Assembly (NCBI RefSeq): GCF_004923315.1
Contig: NZ_CP039642.1
Location: 310,001-374,000, forward strand
Length of the DNA: 64,000 bases
Direction of reading: 5' to 3'
Origin: Azospirillum sp. TSA2s
Lineage (GTDB): Bacteria > Pseudomonadota > Alphaproteobacteria > Azospirillales > Azospirillaceae
Shown: piece by piece, positions 35,669 through 44,746 of the stretch
Position numbering within the stretch: position 1 is the stretch's first letter
How the letters are laid out: each line of letters begins with the position of its first letter
Made by a program: the position numbers and the translations under genes
Notes under the pieces: generated by a model
What the model saw: only the letters and a program-made list of their open reading frames with translations
Told to the model about the DNA's origin: nothing
The model's database searches: none

Positions 35669-36151
35669 CTACGCCCCGCTTCCCAGCGGCAGAGCCGTCT
35701 CGAACTTGATTTCCTTGAGGGCGAAGTTGGAGCGGATGCGGACCTGGAAGGGCAGCTGGAAGACGAACTCCTCCAGGAAGCGGTTGTAATCGGCGATGGC
35801 CCGCACCGCGACCCGCAGCAGATAGTCCGCATCCCCCGACACCGCATAGCATTCCAGCACTTCCGGCCGCTTGCGCACCGCGTCGATGAAGAGGGCGGCG
35901 GTCTCGGCCGAATGATGGTCCAGCGTCACGTGGGCGAAGACGCACTCGCCGACCGATGCCGCCTTGGGATCGACCAGCGCCGTGTAGCGGCGGATCACCC
36001 CGGTTTCCTCCAGCGACTTCAGGCGGCGCCAGCAGGAGGACGGCGAGGTGCCGACCCGGTCGGCCAGCTCCTGCACGGTCAGGCGCGAATCCTCCTGCAA
36101 AGCGACCAGGATTTTGATGTCGATTTCCGACAGGGCGGCGGACAACGGCAA
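35669..36151 (-). CDS. Lrp/AsnC-family regulator
   Basis: A 160-residue regulator with an N-terminal helix-turn-helix (LTVQELADRVGTSPSSCWRRL, in part shown, about residues 24-43) and a C-terminal RAM effector domain (about 70-150, with SGDADYLLRV). It starts at TTG 36151, which has a GGAGAA site five bases upstream; no ATG is available. It is divergent from hppD with a 130-base shared control region. The Lrp-type regulator beside hppD is commonly its activator in tyrosine catabolism, so control by an aromatic amino acid is likely but not shown. Confidence 0.88.
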   Translation of the reverse strand: MPLSAALSEIDIKILVALQEDSRLTVQELADRVGTSPSSCWRRLKSLEETGVIRRYTALVDPKAASVGECVFAHVTLDHHSAETAALFIDAVRKRPEVLECYAVSGDADYLLRVAVRAIADYNRFLEEFVFQLPFQVRIRSNFALKEIKFETALPLGSGA

Positions 36152-36281
36152 ATTTCTCCGGGATGATACAAGCAGGCGGAAAACCCTGCCAAAATCATAG
36201 GTGTACCCGCCTCACTTTGAAAGCTATTTCCACGTACTGTCCGGCATACTGATCGCAGAATAAACCAAGGGAGAGACGATC

Positions 36282-37355
36282 ATGGCCGACATGTGGGAAA
36301 ACCCGATGAAGACCGATGGATTCGAGTTCATCGAGTTCACCGCGCCGGACACGGTGGCGCTGGGCCGCCTGTTCGAGCAGCTGGGCTTCACCGCCATCGC
36401 CCGCCACCGGTCGAAGGACGTTACGCTCTACCGCCAGGGCGACGTGAACTTCATCGTCAATGCCGAGCCGTCGGGATTCCCGCGCAACTTCGCCGCCCAG
36501 CATGGCCCGTCGATCTGCGCCATCGCCTTCCGCGTCGCCGACGCCGCCTTCGCCTACCGCCGGGCCGTCGATCTCGGCGCCTGGGGGATCGAGAACCGCG
36601 TCGGCGCGATGGAGCTGAACATCCCCGCCATCAAGGGCATCGGCGATTCGCTGATCTACCTCGTCGACCGCTATGGCGAGCGCGGCAGCATCTACGAGGT
36701 CGATTTCGTGCCGCTGCCGGGGGTTGACCAGCATCCGAAGGGCGCCGGCCTGACCTACATCGACCACCTGACCCACAACGTCCACACCGGGCGGATGGAG
36801 GAGTGGGCCGACTTCTACACCCGCTTGTTCGGCTTCCGCGAGGTTCGTTACTTCGACATCGAGGGCAAGCTGACCGGCCTGCGGTCGAAGGCGATGACCA
36901 GCCCCTGCGGCAAGATCCGCATTCCGATCAACGAGTCCGCCGACAACAAGTCGCAGATCGTCGAATATCTGCGCGACTACAAGGGCGAAGGCATCCAGCA
37001 CGTGGCGCTCGGAACCGACGACATCGTCCACACCGTGGAGACGATGCGCGGCATGGGCACCCCGTTCCAGGACACGCCCGACACCTATTACGAGCGCGTC
37101 GACAGCCGCGTGCCCGGCCACAACCAGGACCTGAAGCGCCTGCAGGCCAACCGCATCCTGGTCGACGGCGCCCCGACCGAAGGCCAGGGCCTGCTGCTGC
37201 AGATCTTCACCCAGAACGTCATCGGCCCGATCTTCTTCGAGATCATCCAGCGCATCGGCAACGAAGGCTTCGGCGAGGGCAACTTCAAGGCGCTGTTCGA
37301 ATCCATCGAACTCGACCAGATCCGCCGCGGCGTGCTGAGCGAGAACGCCGCCTGA
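36282..37355 (+). CDS. hppD: 4-hydroxyphenylpyruvate dioxygenase
   Basis: Non-haem Fe(II) dioxygenase of 357 residues converting 4-hydroxyphenylpyruvate to homogentisate in tyrosine degradation. The iron ligands are visible in DHLTHNVHTGRM (first His), GIQHVALGTDD (second His) and GPIFFEIIQRIG (the Glu), all in the C-terminal half. The FGEGNFKALFESIE end is characteristic. ATG 36282 follows a GGGAGAG site. The divergent Lrp-type gene is its probable regulator. No homogentisate 1,2-dioxygenase gene is nearby. Confidence 0.95.
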   Translation: MADMWENPMKTDGFEFIEFTAPDTVALGRLFEQLGFTAIARHRSKDVTLYRQGDVNFIVNAEPSGFPRNFAAQHGPSICAIAFRVADAAFAYRRAVDLGAWGIENRVGAMELNIPAIKGIGDSLIYLVDRYGERGSIYEVDFVPLPGVDQHPKGAGLTYIDHLTHNVHTGRMEEWADFYTRLFGFREVRYFDIEGKLTGLRSKAMTSPCGKIRIPINESADNKSQIVEYLRDYKGEGIQHVALGTDDIVHTVETMRGMGTPFQDTPDTYYERVDSRVPGHNQDLKRLQANRILVDGAPTEGQGLLLQIFTQNVIGPIFFEIIQRIGNEGFGEGNFKALFESIELDQIRRGVLSENAA

Positions 37356-37426
37356 CCGCTGGCAGGCGCGTCCGGCACGCCGGCGACGCCGGGGCTCTGC
37401 CGACATGATCCTCCACGTTATAGAGC

Positions 37427-37454
37427 GGACCGCCGACCGTCAGGCCGGCGGTCC
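37427..37454. terminator. Hairpin between convergent hppD and ATP-grasp-like genes
   Basis: A nine-base-pair stem, GGACCGCCG (37427-37435) with CGGCGGTCC (37446-37454), and a ten-base loop lie between the two convergent genes. A clear T-run is absent, so this is a structural candidate only. Confidence 0.5.
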
Positions 37455-37460
37455 TCCCGC

Positions 37461-38645
37461 TTATGTAGCCAGTTCGCATGCATAGAGCCTGCCGCGCTGC
37501 TGGTGCAGGTTGATCACCGCCTCGTCGGAGCCGCGGAACACGCCATTGCCGTAGCAGACGTCGTCGCGGCACAGCAGCATGCCCACCATGTGGATGGCCC
37601 GCCCGGTCTCGTCCTTATAGTCGAACTGGTCGAGATAGGGCTGGAACATCATCTCCCGCCAGTCGCGGCGGACCAGTTCTTTCCAATCGTCGTCACTGCA
37701 CCGCGACCGCACCAGCGTGCCGATGCCGCGCCCGCCGCTGTTCCGCTTGGCGATCCAGTCGCCTTCCAGTTTCAGGAAATCCTCCGCCTCTTCGGGCGCT
37801 TCGAGACAGACGGAGGGGATCAGGTGCCGGCGCAATTCCTCGTACAGGTCCGCTGGCATCGCCTCGCGCATGATCCGCTCGTCGGAAAGCACGGCGAGGA
37901 CGCGCTTGTCATGCACCAGGATCAGCGTGCGGACATCGTTGAAATAATCGCCGGATTCCATCAGCCGGTCGAGGACGGCGGGTGCGAAGAACAGCAGTTC
38001 CGTGCGGTCCATCTGGAAAATCATGCGGTCCAGCACCACGCCCCGGGCAGTCAGGCGCCCGTCACGCAGTTCCATCTCCTCCGGCTTCACCGACAGGAAG
38101 CGGACGCCGGTGCCTTGCAGATGATCCGACAGGCAGTCGACCTCGCCGCCGGGCTCCTTGCGGTGCACCAGGGCCAGCGTGCTGCCGGGCGTGTAGGGCG
38201 CGCACAGATCGTCCCAGAAGTCGCTGTGCCCCTTCGACAGGGCACGGCTGACCATCCAGCCGTTCATCGAATAGCGGGCGCCGATCTCGCAGATCCGCGT
38301 CGTGCCGTCACGGTCGAAGATCACGTCCGGCCGGTACCAGCCGACCCGATAGGGCCGCGCTGCGGCCCGGCGCAGGATGTCATCCAATTCCGGCGCCAGG
38401 GCATAGATGGCGCGGATGCGGTCGTCCGCGACATAGCGCCCGACCACCGCCCGCAAGGCCATGTCGAGCAGGACGGTCAGCCGGCGCATGCGGTCGCGGT
38501 AGGTGCCGGAGATCGACAGCACCTGATCGGCGCAGTCCTTCGGGTCGAGCAGCGCGCGTAGCGCCGCAGGCGGTTCGGCCATCCATCCAGTGGCAGTCTT
38601 TTTGGCCTTCGGCTGGGTCAGGACAGGGTAGGGATGGTTGGTCAT
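37461..38645 (-). CDS. ATP-grasp-like protein of unknown function
   Basis: A 394-residue cytosolic protein. The N-terminal and central parts contain RPDVIFDRDGTTRICEIGAR, a pattern like the acidic metal-binding and substrate part of ATP-grasp ligases. The C-terminal part has LEGDWIAKRNSGGRGIGTLV, which resembles the ATP-grasp glycine-rich loop, and MMFQPYLDQF. The order of these blocks suggests a circularly permuted ATP-grasp fold, as in glutathionylspermidine-type or peptide-ligase relatives, but I do not recognise a named family. The start is ATG 38645; TTG 38654 is the alternative. The upstream region 38740-38900 is unusually AT-rich. It is a single gene, convergent with hppD. Confidence 0.55.
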   Translation of the reverse strand: MTNHPYPVLTQPKAKKTATGWMAEPPAALRALLDPKDCADQVLSISGTYRDRMRRLTVLLDMALRAVVGRYVADDRIRAIYALAPELDDILRRAAARPYRVGWYRPDVIFDRDGTTRICEIGARYSMNGWMVSRALSKGHSDFWDDLCAPYTPGSTLALVHRKEPGGEVDCLSDHLQGTGVRFLSVKPEEMELRDGRLTARGVVLDRMIFQMDRTELLFFAPAVLDRLMESGDYFNDVRTLILVHDKRVLAVLSDERIMREAMPADLYEELRRHLIPSVCLEAPEEAEDFLKLEGDWIAKRNSGGRGIGTLVRSRCSDDDWKELVRRDWREMMFQPYLDQFDYKDETGRAIHMVGMLLCRDDVCYGNGVFRGSDEAVINLHQQRGRLYACELAT

Positions 38646-38931
38646 GGCAGTCAATCGTTGCGGCCGGAGTCTTCAGGCCCGCCCATGGGCCGCCGCTGCC
38701 GGCAGTAAGCCGGAAGAAGCGCGCTCGAAGGCGTGCAAGGAGAGACAGGCATGATACGGAAAATGGATTTAAATTTGAAGCACGCCTATCACAGATAGCC
38801 GTTTGTCGCCAATACGGAAGTTTGCAAGACATATCTATGTAGCTTGCGCGCTTTGATTGCCTTGAAGGCGCGATATATTTTCCATAATTCCGCTTATGTG
38901 TTTTTGGGCGCCGCAACTTGGCGCCGCCCCT

Positions 38932-40140
38932 TCACTCCGGATGGGTGTGGGCGTCGAAGCGCTCGCGGTCGCTCTTGTCGCTCATGAAGATGGCGAAGGG
39001 CCGCAGGGCGTCGGCGTGGTTCAGGGTGATGGCGATCAGCACCGCCATCGGCGCCGCCAGCAGCGCGCCGGCGGCTCCCCACAGCCAGCTCCACAGCAGA
39101 AGCGCGATCATCACCACCAGGGGCGAAATGGCCAGCTGCTTGCCCTGCATGTGGGGAGCCACAAAGTTGCCCATCACCTGCTCGATCACCAGCAGGCCGG
39201 CGGCGACGGCCATCGCGGTGCCGGCATCCTGCGTCGCCACGACCAGCAGCACGGGCAGCGCGCCGGCCACCACCGACCCCACCACCGGCACATAGTTCAG
39301 CAGGAAGGCCAGGAAGCCCCACAGCAGAACCAGATCCACGCCGAACAGCGACAGCCAGCCGATATAGAGCGCGCCGGTGATCAGACCCAGCATGCTGCTG
39401 ACCACCAGATAGCGGCGGAACTGCTGGGCGATGGCGGCCACCGCCTCCACCGCCATGCGGCAGCGCTCGCGGCCCAGGGTGATGACGATCTTTTCGCGCC
39501 AGACCGGCGCCTCCAGTTGCATCAGCAGCGACAGGAAGACGGTCAGCACCAGGGTCGAGACCGTCTGTCCGGCGGACGCCAGCGCGGTCTTGGCGAAACC
39601 GGTGATCGGATCGACCGGCACCTCGCCGCCCTGCCCCGCCGGCTGCCCCGCCCCTTGCCCGGCTCCTTGGCCGCCTTGCGCTGCCGTCAGGTCGGCCTTG
39701 GCGCCCTGGAACCAGTGGTTCGCCTTGGCCCACAGCTTGCCCAGCGCTTCGGCATATTGCGGGAAATCCTCCGCCACCCGCTGCGCCACCAGGGCCATGG
39801 ACCCGAAGAAGGCGGCGAGGATGATCAGGATCAGCAGCATCGACGCGGTCAGCCCCAGCCAGGACAGGCGGCGCGGCACCCGCCCGCGCACCCAGCGGCC
39901 GACCGGCGCCACCGTGATCGCGACGAAGAAGGCGGACACCAGCGGGATCAGGATGGACGCCGCCGCCTGCAGCACCCAGAGCGATGCCGCCGCGGCCAGC
40001 ACGCCCAGCAGCCAGAGGGCGAGATTGACGCGGTCGATGCGCGCCCCGCCCCGTCCTCCTCCCGGTTCCCGGCCGTCATCCCACCGCCCGCCATCCGTTC
40101 CGCCGTCCACGCCCGCCGCCTCCGCCGCTTCGCTCCGCAT
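38932..40140 (-). CDS. AI-2E family (PerM-like) transporter
   Basis: Inner-membrane protein of 402 residues with about eight TM helices, of the AI-2E/PerM family, whose members export autoinducer-2-like molecules or act as sodium/proton antiporters. Family features are LLWGFLAFLLNYVPVVGSVV and MGNFVAPHMQGKQLAISPLVV in the second half, and a large cytosolic loop (residues about 120-215) here rich in Gly-Gln repeats (QGGQGAGQGAGQ). ATG 40140 was chosen because the residues before it are not family-like. The substrate is not predictable. It is divergent from the beta-helix gene. Confidence 0.83.
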   Translation of the reverse strand: MRSEAAEAAGVDGGTDGGRWDDGREPGGGRGGARIDRVNLALWLLGVLAAAASLWVLQAAASILIPLVSAFFVAITVAPVGRWVRGRVPRRLSWLGLTASMLLILIILAAFFGSMALVAQRVAEDFPQYAEALGKLWAKANHWFQGAKADLTAAQGGQGAGQGAGQPAGQGGEVPVDPITGFAKTALASAGQTVSTLVLTVFLSLLMQLEAPVWREKIVITLGRERCRMAVEAVAAIAQQFRRYLVVSSMLGLITGALYIGWLSLFGVDLVLLWGFLAFLLNYVPVVGSVVAGALPVLLVVATQDAGTAMAVAAGLLVIEQVMGNFVAPHMQGKQLAISPLVVMIALLLWSWLWGAAGALLAAPMAVLIAITLNHADALRPFAIFMSDKSDRERFDAHTHPE

Positions 40141-40531
40141 CGTCGGGATGCTCGTGCTAGACGCGCCACGGGGGCATTCGGTTCCATTCACTCCATGGGC
40201 GTTCCCATCGCAACCAGCTCGAAAAGGCCAAGTCGAAAAATCAAAAAAGATCGGCAATTGAGCTTATTTCGCAACAGCTCCATCGAACAGGAACGGCCAA
40301 GCTCAAGTTAAGTGGGAAAAATCTGCCGGTCGGTTAGCTGCACCTTCGCAGTATCATCAAAGTTCCATTTTTGACTGATTCATGGCCGAGGGGCGATATC
40401 CCTTTTTTGTCTCAATCCTGCCACGGGAAACCCCCTCATTCATAATTTCCTAACCATAAGTGTTAGTACCCGATTAAGGCTAACGAACGAGCCTGCGGAA
40501 CAAGGCGATACCCATAAAGCGGAGTTCCAAA
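40141..40531. other. Divergent intergenic region upstream of the beta-helix gene
   Basis: This 391-base region has no supported gene. Its right part (about 40260-40500) is AT-rich compared with the surroundings and probably contains the promoter of the beta-helix gene. Three CTAAC/GTTAG half sites lie at 40450-40454, 40462-40466 and 40480-40484, making inverted-repeat combinations. GTTAGTAC at 40462-40469 matches the box at 28054. Confidence 0.5.
40450..40484 (+). promoter_or_regulatory. Triple CTAAC/GTTAG motif upstream of the beta-helix gene
   Basis: CTAAC at 40450, GTTAG at 40462 and CTAAC at 40480 form two overlapping inverted repeats, 48-82 bases before the start codon. The central box GTTAGTAC is shared with the region upstream of the sugar dehydrogenase gene. 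This fits an operator for a dimeric regulator but is unproven. Confidence 0.3.
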
Positions 40532-43500
40532 ATGGCTACCACCAACACCGACGGCACGATCCAGGTCACCTTCGCGGTCAATGCCTGGGGCACGCCCGCC
40601 GATGGAAAATGGCCGCATTTTCAATTGCTTCTGGACGGCACCAGCATCGGTGAGGCCACCGTCTCCTCCGCCACCCAGTCGCGTTACGTCTTCACCGCCA
40701 ACGTGCCGGCCGACAAGGCGCACGCGCTGCAGCTGGTCTATGACAACGACGACACGGTTAACGGCGTGGACCGCAACCTGTTCGTCAAGTCCTTCGAGGT
40801 GAACGACAGCACCATCCTGTCGATCGACCCGTCGGTCAAATACGACACCGGCAAAATCGACGGCCTGAACGTCATCGGCGGACAGACCGAGATGTACTGG
40901 CCGGGTGCGCTGAACGTGCCGCTGCCCGCCACGCTGTTCTCGTCCGCCGCCACCCCCCCGGATGCGGAGACCGCCGCCAGCATGACCACGACCATCAAGG
41001 TCAAGGCCTATGGCATCAGCGCCGGCGGGCAGGCTCCGCACTTCAAGCTGCTGGTGGACGATCAGGTGGTGGGCGACGCCTGGGTCAGCGCGACCTCGGC
41101 CACCGACTACACCTTCACCGCCAAGGTGGACCCGAACGAGGCCCACAAGATCCAGGTCTGGTACGACAACGACGCCACCGTGAACGGCGTCGACCGCAAC
41201 CTGTTCGTCAAGTCGATCAACATCGACGGCCAGACCATCGCCTCGACCTCCAGCATGGCGTCCTACGACAAGGGCCCGGTGGACGGCAAATATGTCGTCG
41301 GCGGCCAGGAGGCCCTCTATTGGGGCGGCGCCCTGACCTTCGGCGTGCCGGAGGAGTATTTCGGCGGCGCCTATGTTCCGCCGCCCCCGCCGCCGCCGAG
41401 CAAGGCGGTGGACATCGTCGTCAACGCCTACGGCACTTCGGCCGGCGGACAGGCGGCGCATTTCAAGCTGCTGGTCGACGGTCAGGTGATCGGCGACGCC
41501 AAGGCCGCCGCCACCACCGCCGCCTACAAATTCACCGCCAACATCGACCCGACCAAGGCCCACACCGTCCAGGTCTGGTACGACAACGACGCCACCGTGA
41601 ACGGCGTCGACCGTAACCTGTTCGTCAAGTCGGTCGCCATCAACGGCCACACCGTCGCAGTCACCGACAGCATCGTTACCTATGACAAGGGCGCCGTCGA
41701 CGGCAAGGACGTGGTCAAGGGCCAGGAAGGGCTCTATTGGGGCGGCGCCCTGAACGTCAAGGCCGGCGCCGACCTGTTCGGCGACGCGCCCATCAACCAG
41801 ACCCCGGTCCCGACCGCCCCGACCAAGCCGGCCTTCTATGTCGCCGCCAACGGCAAGGATACGTGGTCCGGCAAGCTGGCGGCGCCGAACGCCGACGGCA
41901 CCGACGGTCCCTTCGCCAGCCTGGAGAAGGCGCAGGCGGCCATGCGGTCCAGCTCGACCATCGACACCACCTATGTCCGCGAGGGCACCTATCACCTGAC
42001 CAAGACGCTGGAGCTGACCTCGCTCGACAACGGCCACAGCTTCCAGAACTATCCCGGCGAGAAGCCGGTGCTGAGCGGCGGCGAGGTGGTGAAGAGCTTC
42101 ACCAGCGAGGGCAACGGCCTCTATTCGGCCAAGCTCGCCACGGCCAGCAACCTCGACCTGATCGTCGGCGACGTCCGCCAGCATCTGGCCGAGAAGTACG
42201 CCTATGACGCCGCCGACGTCACCAGCGGCTGGCATTTCGCCGATGCGGCCTCGGGGGGGCCGAGCGGCTGGTATATCCGCTCCCACGGCACCGAGGTGAC
42301 CAGCGCCGACATCCAGCCGAACACGCTGATCCAGGTGATGGACGCCGAACGGCTGGGCGACACGCTGACCGGCATCGCCAGCTTCAACGCCTCCACCCGC
42401 ACCATCATGCTGAAGAACGGCGCCTCCCTGCCGTTTGCGGAAGGCACCACCTACAAGCTGCTGAACAACGCGTCCTACGTCGATCAGGCGGGCGAGTTCG
42501 CGTGGCGGTCGACCGACGGCAAGCTGCTCTACAAGGCGGCCAGCTCCGGCTTCGTCTCCAGCGGGGTGGAGGTGCCGCGGCTGGGCACGCTGGTCAAGCT
42601 GAACGGCGCCAGCGACGTCACCATCGACGGGCTGACCTTCAAGAACACCACCACCGGCGGCGACGCCCTGCTGCTGACCAATGCCGACGGCAACCACATC
42701 AGCGACAACAGCTTCCTCAACGTCGGCTCGGCGATCAAGCTGACCGCCGGATCGTCCAACAACCAGATCGCCCACAACACGCTGAACCACATGGCCGAGA
42801 ACGGCATCGAGATGGATGGCCGCAGCAACGGCAACAGCATCTATGCCAACACGATCAGCAACATCGGCGAAGTGCGCAAGGCGGTGGCCGGCATCATCGG
42901 CACCGGGGTGGACAACAACCTGATTTCCAACAACGACATCGACCACAGCGCGCGCTATGGCATCTCGTTCAAGGATTACGGCGGCACCACCAACACGGTG
43001 AACCACAACAACATCATCCAGTACAATCACATCTCCTACACCGGGCTGGAGACCGCCGACGACGGCGCCATCGAGATCCTGGGCCGGTCCAGCGCCAACA
43101 CCGGCATGGTCATCCAGGGCAACTGGATCGAGCACGCCAACGGTCTGGCCACCAGCGCGCAGGATACCTGGATGTACGGCCAGAAGGGCTTCGGCATCTA
43201 TCTGGACGACATGGCCGGCGGCATCACCGTCAAGGACAACTTCATCAAGGACGCCGACTGGGCCTCGGTGCAGATCCATGGCGGCGACAACAACGTGGTG
43301 ACCAACAACTTCTCGGTCATCGCCAGCAACAAGGAAGACTTCATCCGCATCGAATGGCAGCCGGTGCACGGCACCGCCGGCGACCCGCACAACAACACGA
43401 TCACCAAGAACGTGGTCATGGGCACCCTGCCGCTCGACGACTACACCGAGCTGTTGAGCGCCAACGACTTCGTAATCGACAACAACCTCGTCTACAACGT

Positions 43501-43684
43501 GCCGAAATACGGCGATCACGACGTGGTCGGCAAGCCGATGTTCACCAACGCCTATTGGGGCGACTATTCCCTGCAGGCGTCCTCGCCGGCCTTCGCCATG
43601 GGCATCCACGACCTCGCCTGGGCGAAGATGGGCGCCGAGGGCGTCGCCCATGTCGGGCTGGAGCATTTCTGGGACGCCGTCTGA
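40532..43684 (+). CDS. Three carbohydrate-binding modules fused to a right-handed beta-helix
   Basis: A 1050-residue protein. Residues about 8-135, 150-275 and 290-415 are three tandem modules, each with the near-identical motif YDND-x-TVNGVDRNLFVKS and a YWxGAL end. These are features of the calcium-dependent xylan-binding (CBM60-like) family. A Pro-rich linker (YVPPPPPPPS) precedes module 3. From about 435, FYVAANGKDTWSGKLAAPN opens a right-handed parallel beta-helix with Asn-rich rungs (about 690-960), typical of polysaccharide lyases and epimerases. No signal peptide, RTX repeats or TM helix is visible. It lies about 5 kb downstream of the exopolysaccharide genes, so it may bind and cut or modify such a polymer. 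Specificity is unknown. Confidence 0.85.
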   Translation: MATTNTDGTIQVTFAVNAWGTPADGKWPHFQLLLDGTSIGEATVSSATQSRYVFTANVPADKAHALQLVYDNDDTVNGVDRNLFVKSFEVNDSTILSIDPSVKYDTGKIDGLNVIGGQTEMYWPGALNVPLPATLFSSAATPPDAETAASMTTTIKVKAYGISAGGQAPHFKLLVDDQVVGDAWVSATSATDYTFTAKVDPNEAHKIQVWYDNDATVNGVDRNLFVKSINIDGQTIASTSSMASYDKGPVDGKYVVGGQEALYWGGALTFGVPEEYFGGAYVPPPPPPPSKAVDIVVNAYGTSAGGQAAHFKLLVDGQVIGDAKAAATTAAYKFTANIDPTKAHTVQVWYDNDATVNGVDRNLFVKSVAINGHTVAVTDSIVTYDKGAVDGKDVVKGQEGLYWGGALNVKAGADLFGDAPINQTPVPTAPTKPAFYVAANGKDTWSGKLAAPNADGTDGPFASLEKAQAAMRSSSTIDTTYVREGTYHLTKTLELTSLDNGHSFQNYPGEKPVLSGGEVVKSFTSEGNGLYSAKLATASNLDLIVGDVRQHLAEKYAYDAADVTSGWHFADAASGGPSGWYIRSHGTEVTSADIQPNTLIQVMDAERLGDTLTGIASFNASTRTIMLKNGASLPFAEGTTYKLLNNASYVDQAGEFAWRSTDGKLLYKAASSGFVSSGVEVPRLGTLVKLNGASDVTIDGLTFKNTTTGGDALLLTNADGNHISDNSFLNVGSAIKLTAGSSNNQIAHNTLNHMAENGIEMDGRSNGNSIYANTISNIGEVRKAVAGIIGTGVDNNLISNNDIDHSARYGISFKDYGGTTNTVNHNNIIQYNHISYTGLETADDGAIEILGRSSANTGMVIQGNWIEHANGLATSAQDTWMYGQKGFGIYLDDMAGGITVKDNFIKDADWASVQIHGGDNNVVTNNFSVIASNKEDFIRIEWQPVHGTAGDPHNNTITKNVVMGTLPLDDYTELLSANDFVIDNNLVYNVPKYGDHDVVGKPMFTNAYWGDYSLQASSPAFAMGIHDLAWAKMGAEGVAHVGLEHFWDAV

Positions 43685-43742
43685 CCAAGGCCCGGATTCG
43701 GCGCATCGGGGGTACGCCTTCGACGCGCCGGACCCGTGGCAT

Positions 43743-43785
43743 GGGCGGGGCCTGTTTCGCTCCACGGGCGGAGCCTGTTTCGCTC
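43743..43785. repeat. 20-base direct repeat in the spacer after the beta-helix gene
   Basis: GGGCGGGGCCTGTTTCGCTC (43743-43762) is repeated with one mismatch at 43766-43785, three bases apart. It lies in the 266-base spacer between the beta-helix gene and the phytochelatin-synthase-like gene. No function is apparent. Confidence 0.6.
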
Positions 43786-43950
43786 GATGACCGGGCGGCG
43801 CGGGCTCCGCCCAACTGCGTTTGTGGGACTCCGCTTCGAACGTTGCGCTGCTTGGCCCCCGCACTGCAGCGCACCATATGCAGGCCGCGCTCCGGCGACG
43901 GATCGGGGCGCCTCTTCCTCTCAGACCAGATGGACCGAGACCGTTTTCCG

Positions 43951-44739
43951 ATGACGCAAGCGACGTGGACCGCGGGAACTTTGGCGAAAATCCTGGGAAG
44001 CGGCCTTCTGCTGTGGACCGCCTGCATGGCGCCGCCCACGGCGTCGACCGCCTGGGCGCTGGAGGAGCTGAAGCCGAAATTCGGCCCGGACGCGGTGCCG
44101 ATCACCCGCGCCAGCGACTATGTCCGCACCGCCGCAGCGCCGGATTATTGGGCGCTCAGCCCCTATTACGTGCCGCAGACGACCGGCGCCTCCTGCTCGC
44201 TGGCCAGCGTGACGATGATGCTGAACGCGTTGCGCGGCCTGCCCGCCCTGGCCTCGGAACGGCTGGTGACGGGCAAGCAGCTGCTCGACCGGCTGGACGA
44301 CGACCATTGGCGCGCCGCCACCGCCGAGGATGGCGAAGGCGTCTCGTTCGGCGAGCTGATCGACTATGTCCGCCGCAGCCTCGCCGCCTACAACATCGAT
44401 GCGGAGGTGGAGGTCTGGCGCCCGCGCGACGCCTCTCCCGCCACGCTGGCGGAACTGCGCCGCATCCTGGCCGGGAACGAGCGAAGCGCCGACGACATCA
44501 TCCTGCTGGCCTTCGATCAGGGCACGCTGACCGGCGATGTCGGCGTCGGCCACGTCGCGCCGCTGGGCGCCTATGACGCCGCGACGAAGCGGGCGCTGGT
44601 GATGGACCCCGACCGCAACTGGTACGTGCCCTATTGGACCAGCGACGCCCGGCTGCTGGACGCCATGCTGAAACCGGACCGCGCCGACCCGGAGGGCAGC
44701 GGCCTGATCCGCATCCGCAGCCGCCGGGTGTCCGGCTGA
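43951..44739 (+). CDS. Secreted phytochelatin-synthase-like cysteine peptidase
   Basis: A 262-residue protein of the phytochelatin synthase family (papain-like). A signal peptide covers about residues 1-36 (KILGSGLLLWTACMAPPTAS). The catalytic triad fits the family: Cys 82 in TTGASCSLASVTMM, His 201 in GDVGVGHVAPLGAYD, and Asp 219 in ALVMDPDRNW. Bacterial members usually lack the plant C-terminal metal-sensing part and act as glutathione or gamma-glutamyl peptidases, often in the periplasm. ATG 43951 opens the signal peptide best; ATG 43930 is possible. It lies alone after the beta-helix gene. Confidence 0.8.
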   Translation: MTQATWTAGTLAKILGSGLLLWTACMAPPTASTAWALEELKPKFGPDAVPITRASDYVRTAAAPDYWALSPYYVPQTTGASCSLASVTMMLNALRGLPALASERLVTGKQLLDRLDDDHWRAATAEDGEGVSFGELIDYVRRSLAAYNIDAEVEVWRPRDASPATLAELRRILAGNERSADDIILLAFDQGTLTGDVGVGHVAPLGAYDAATKRALVMDPDRNWYVPYWTSDARLLDAMLKPDRADPEGSGLIRIRSRRVSG

Positions 44740-44746
44740 CCTCCGT

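Noticed and set aside
40463..43864. Long minus-strand frame across the beta-helix gene
   Set aside because: It is the antisense of a clearly real protein and is composed of repeated Val-Asp-Gly-type shadow residues with no domain.
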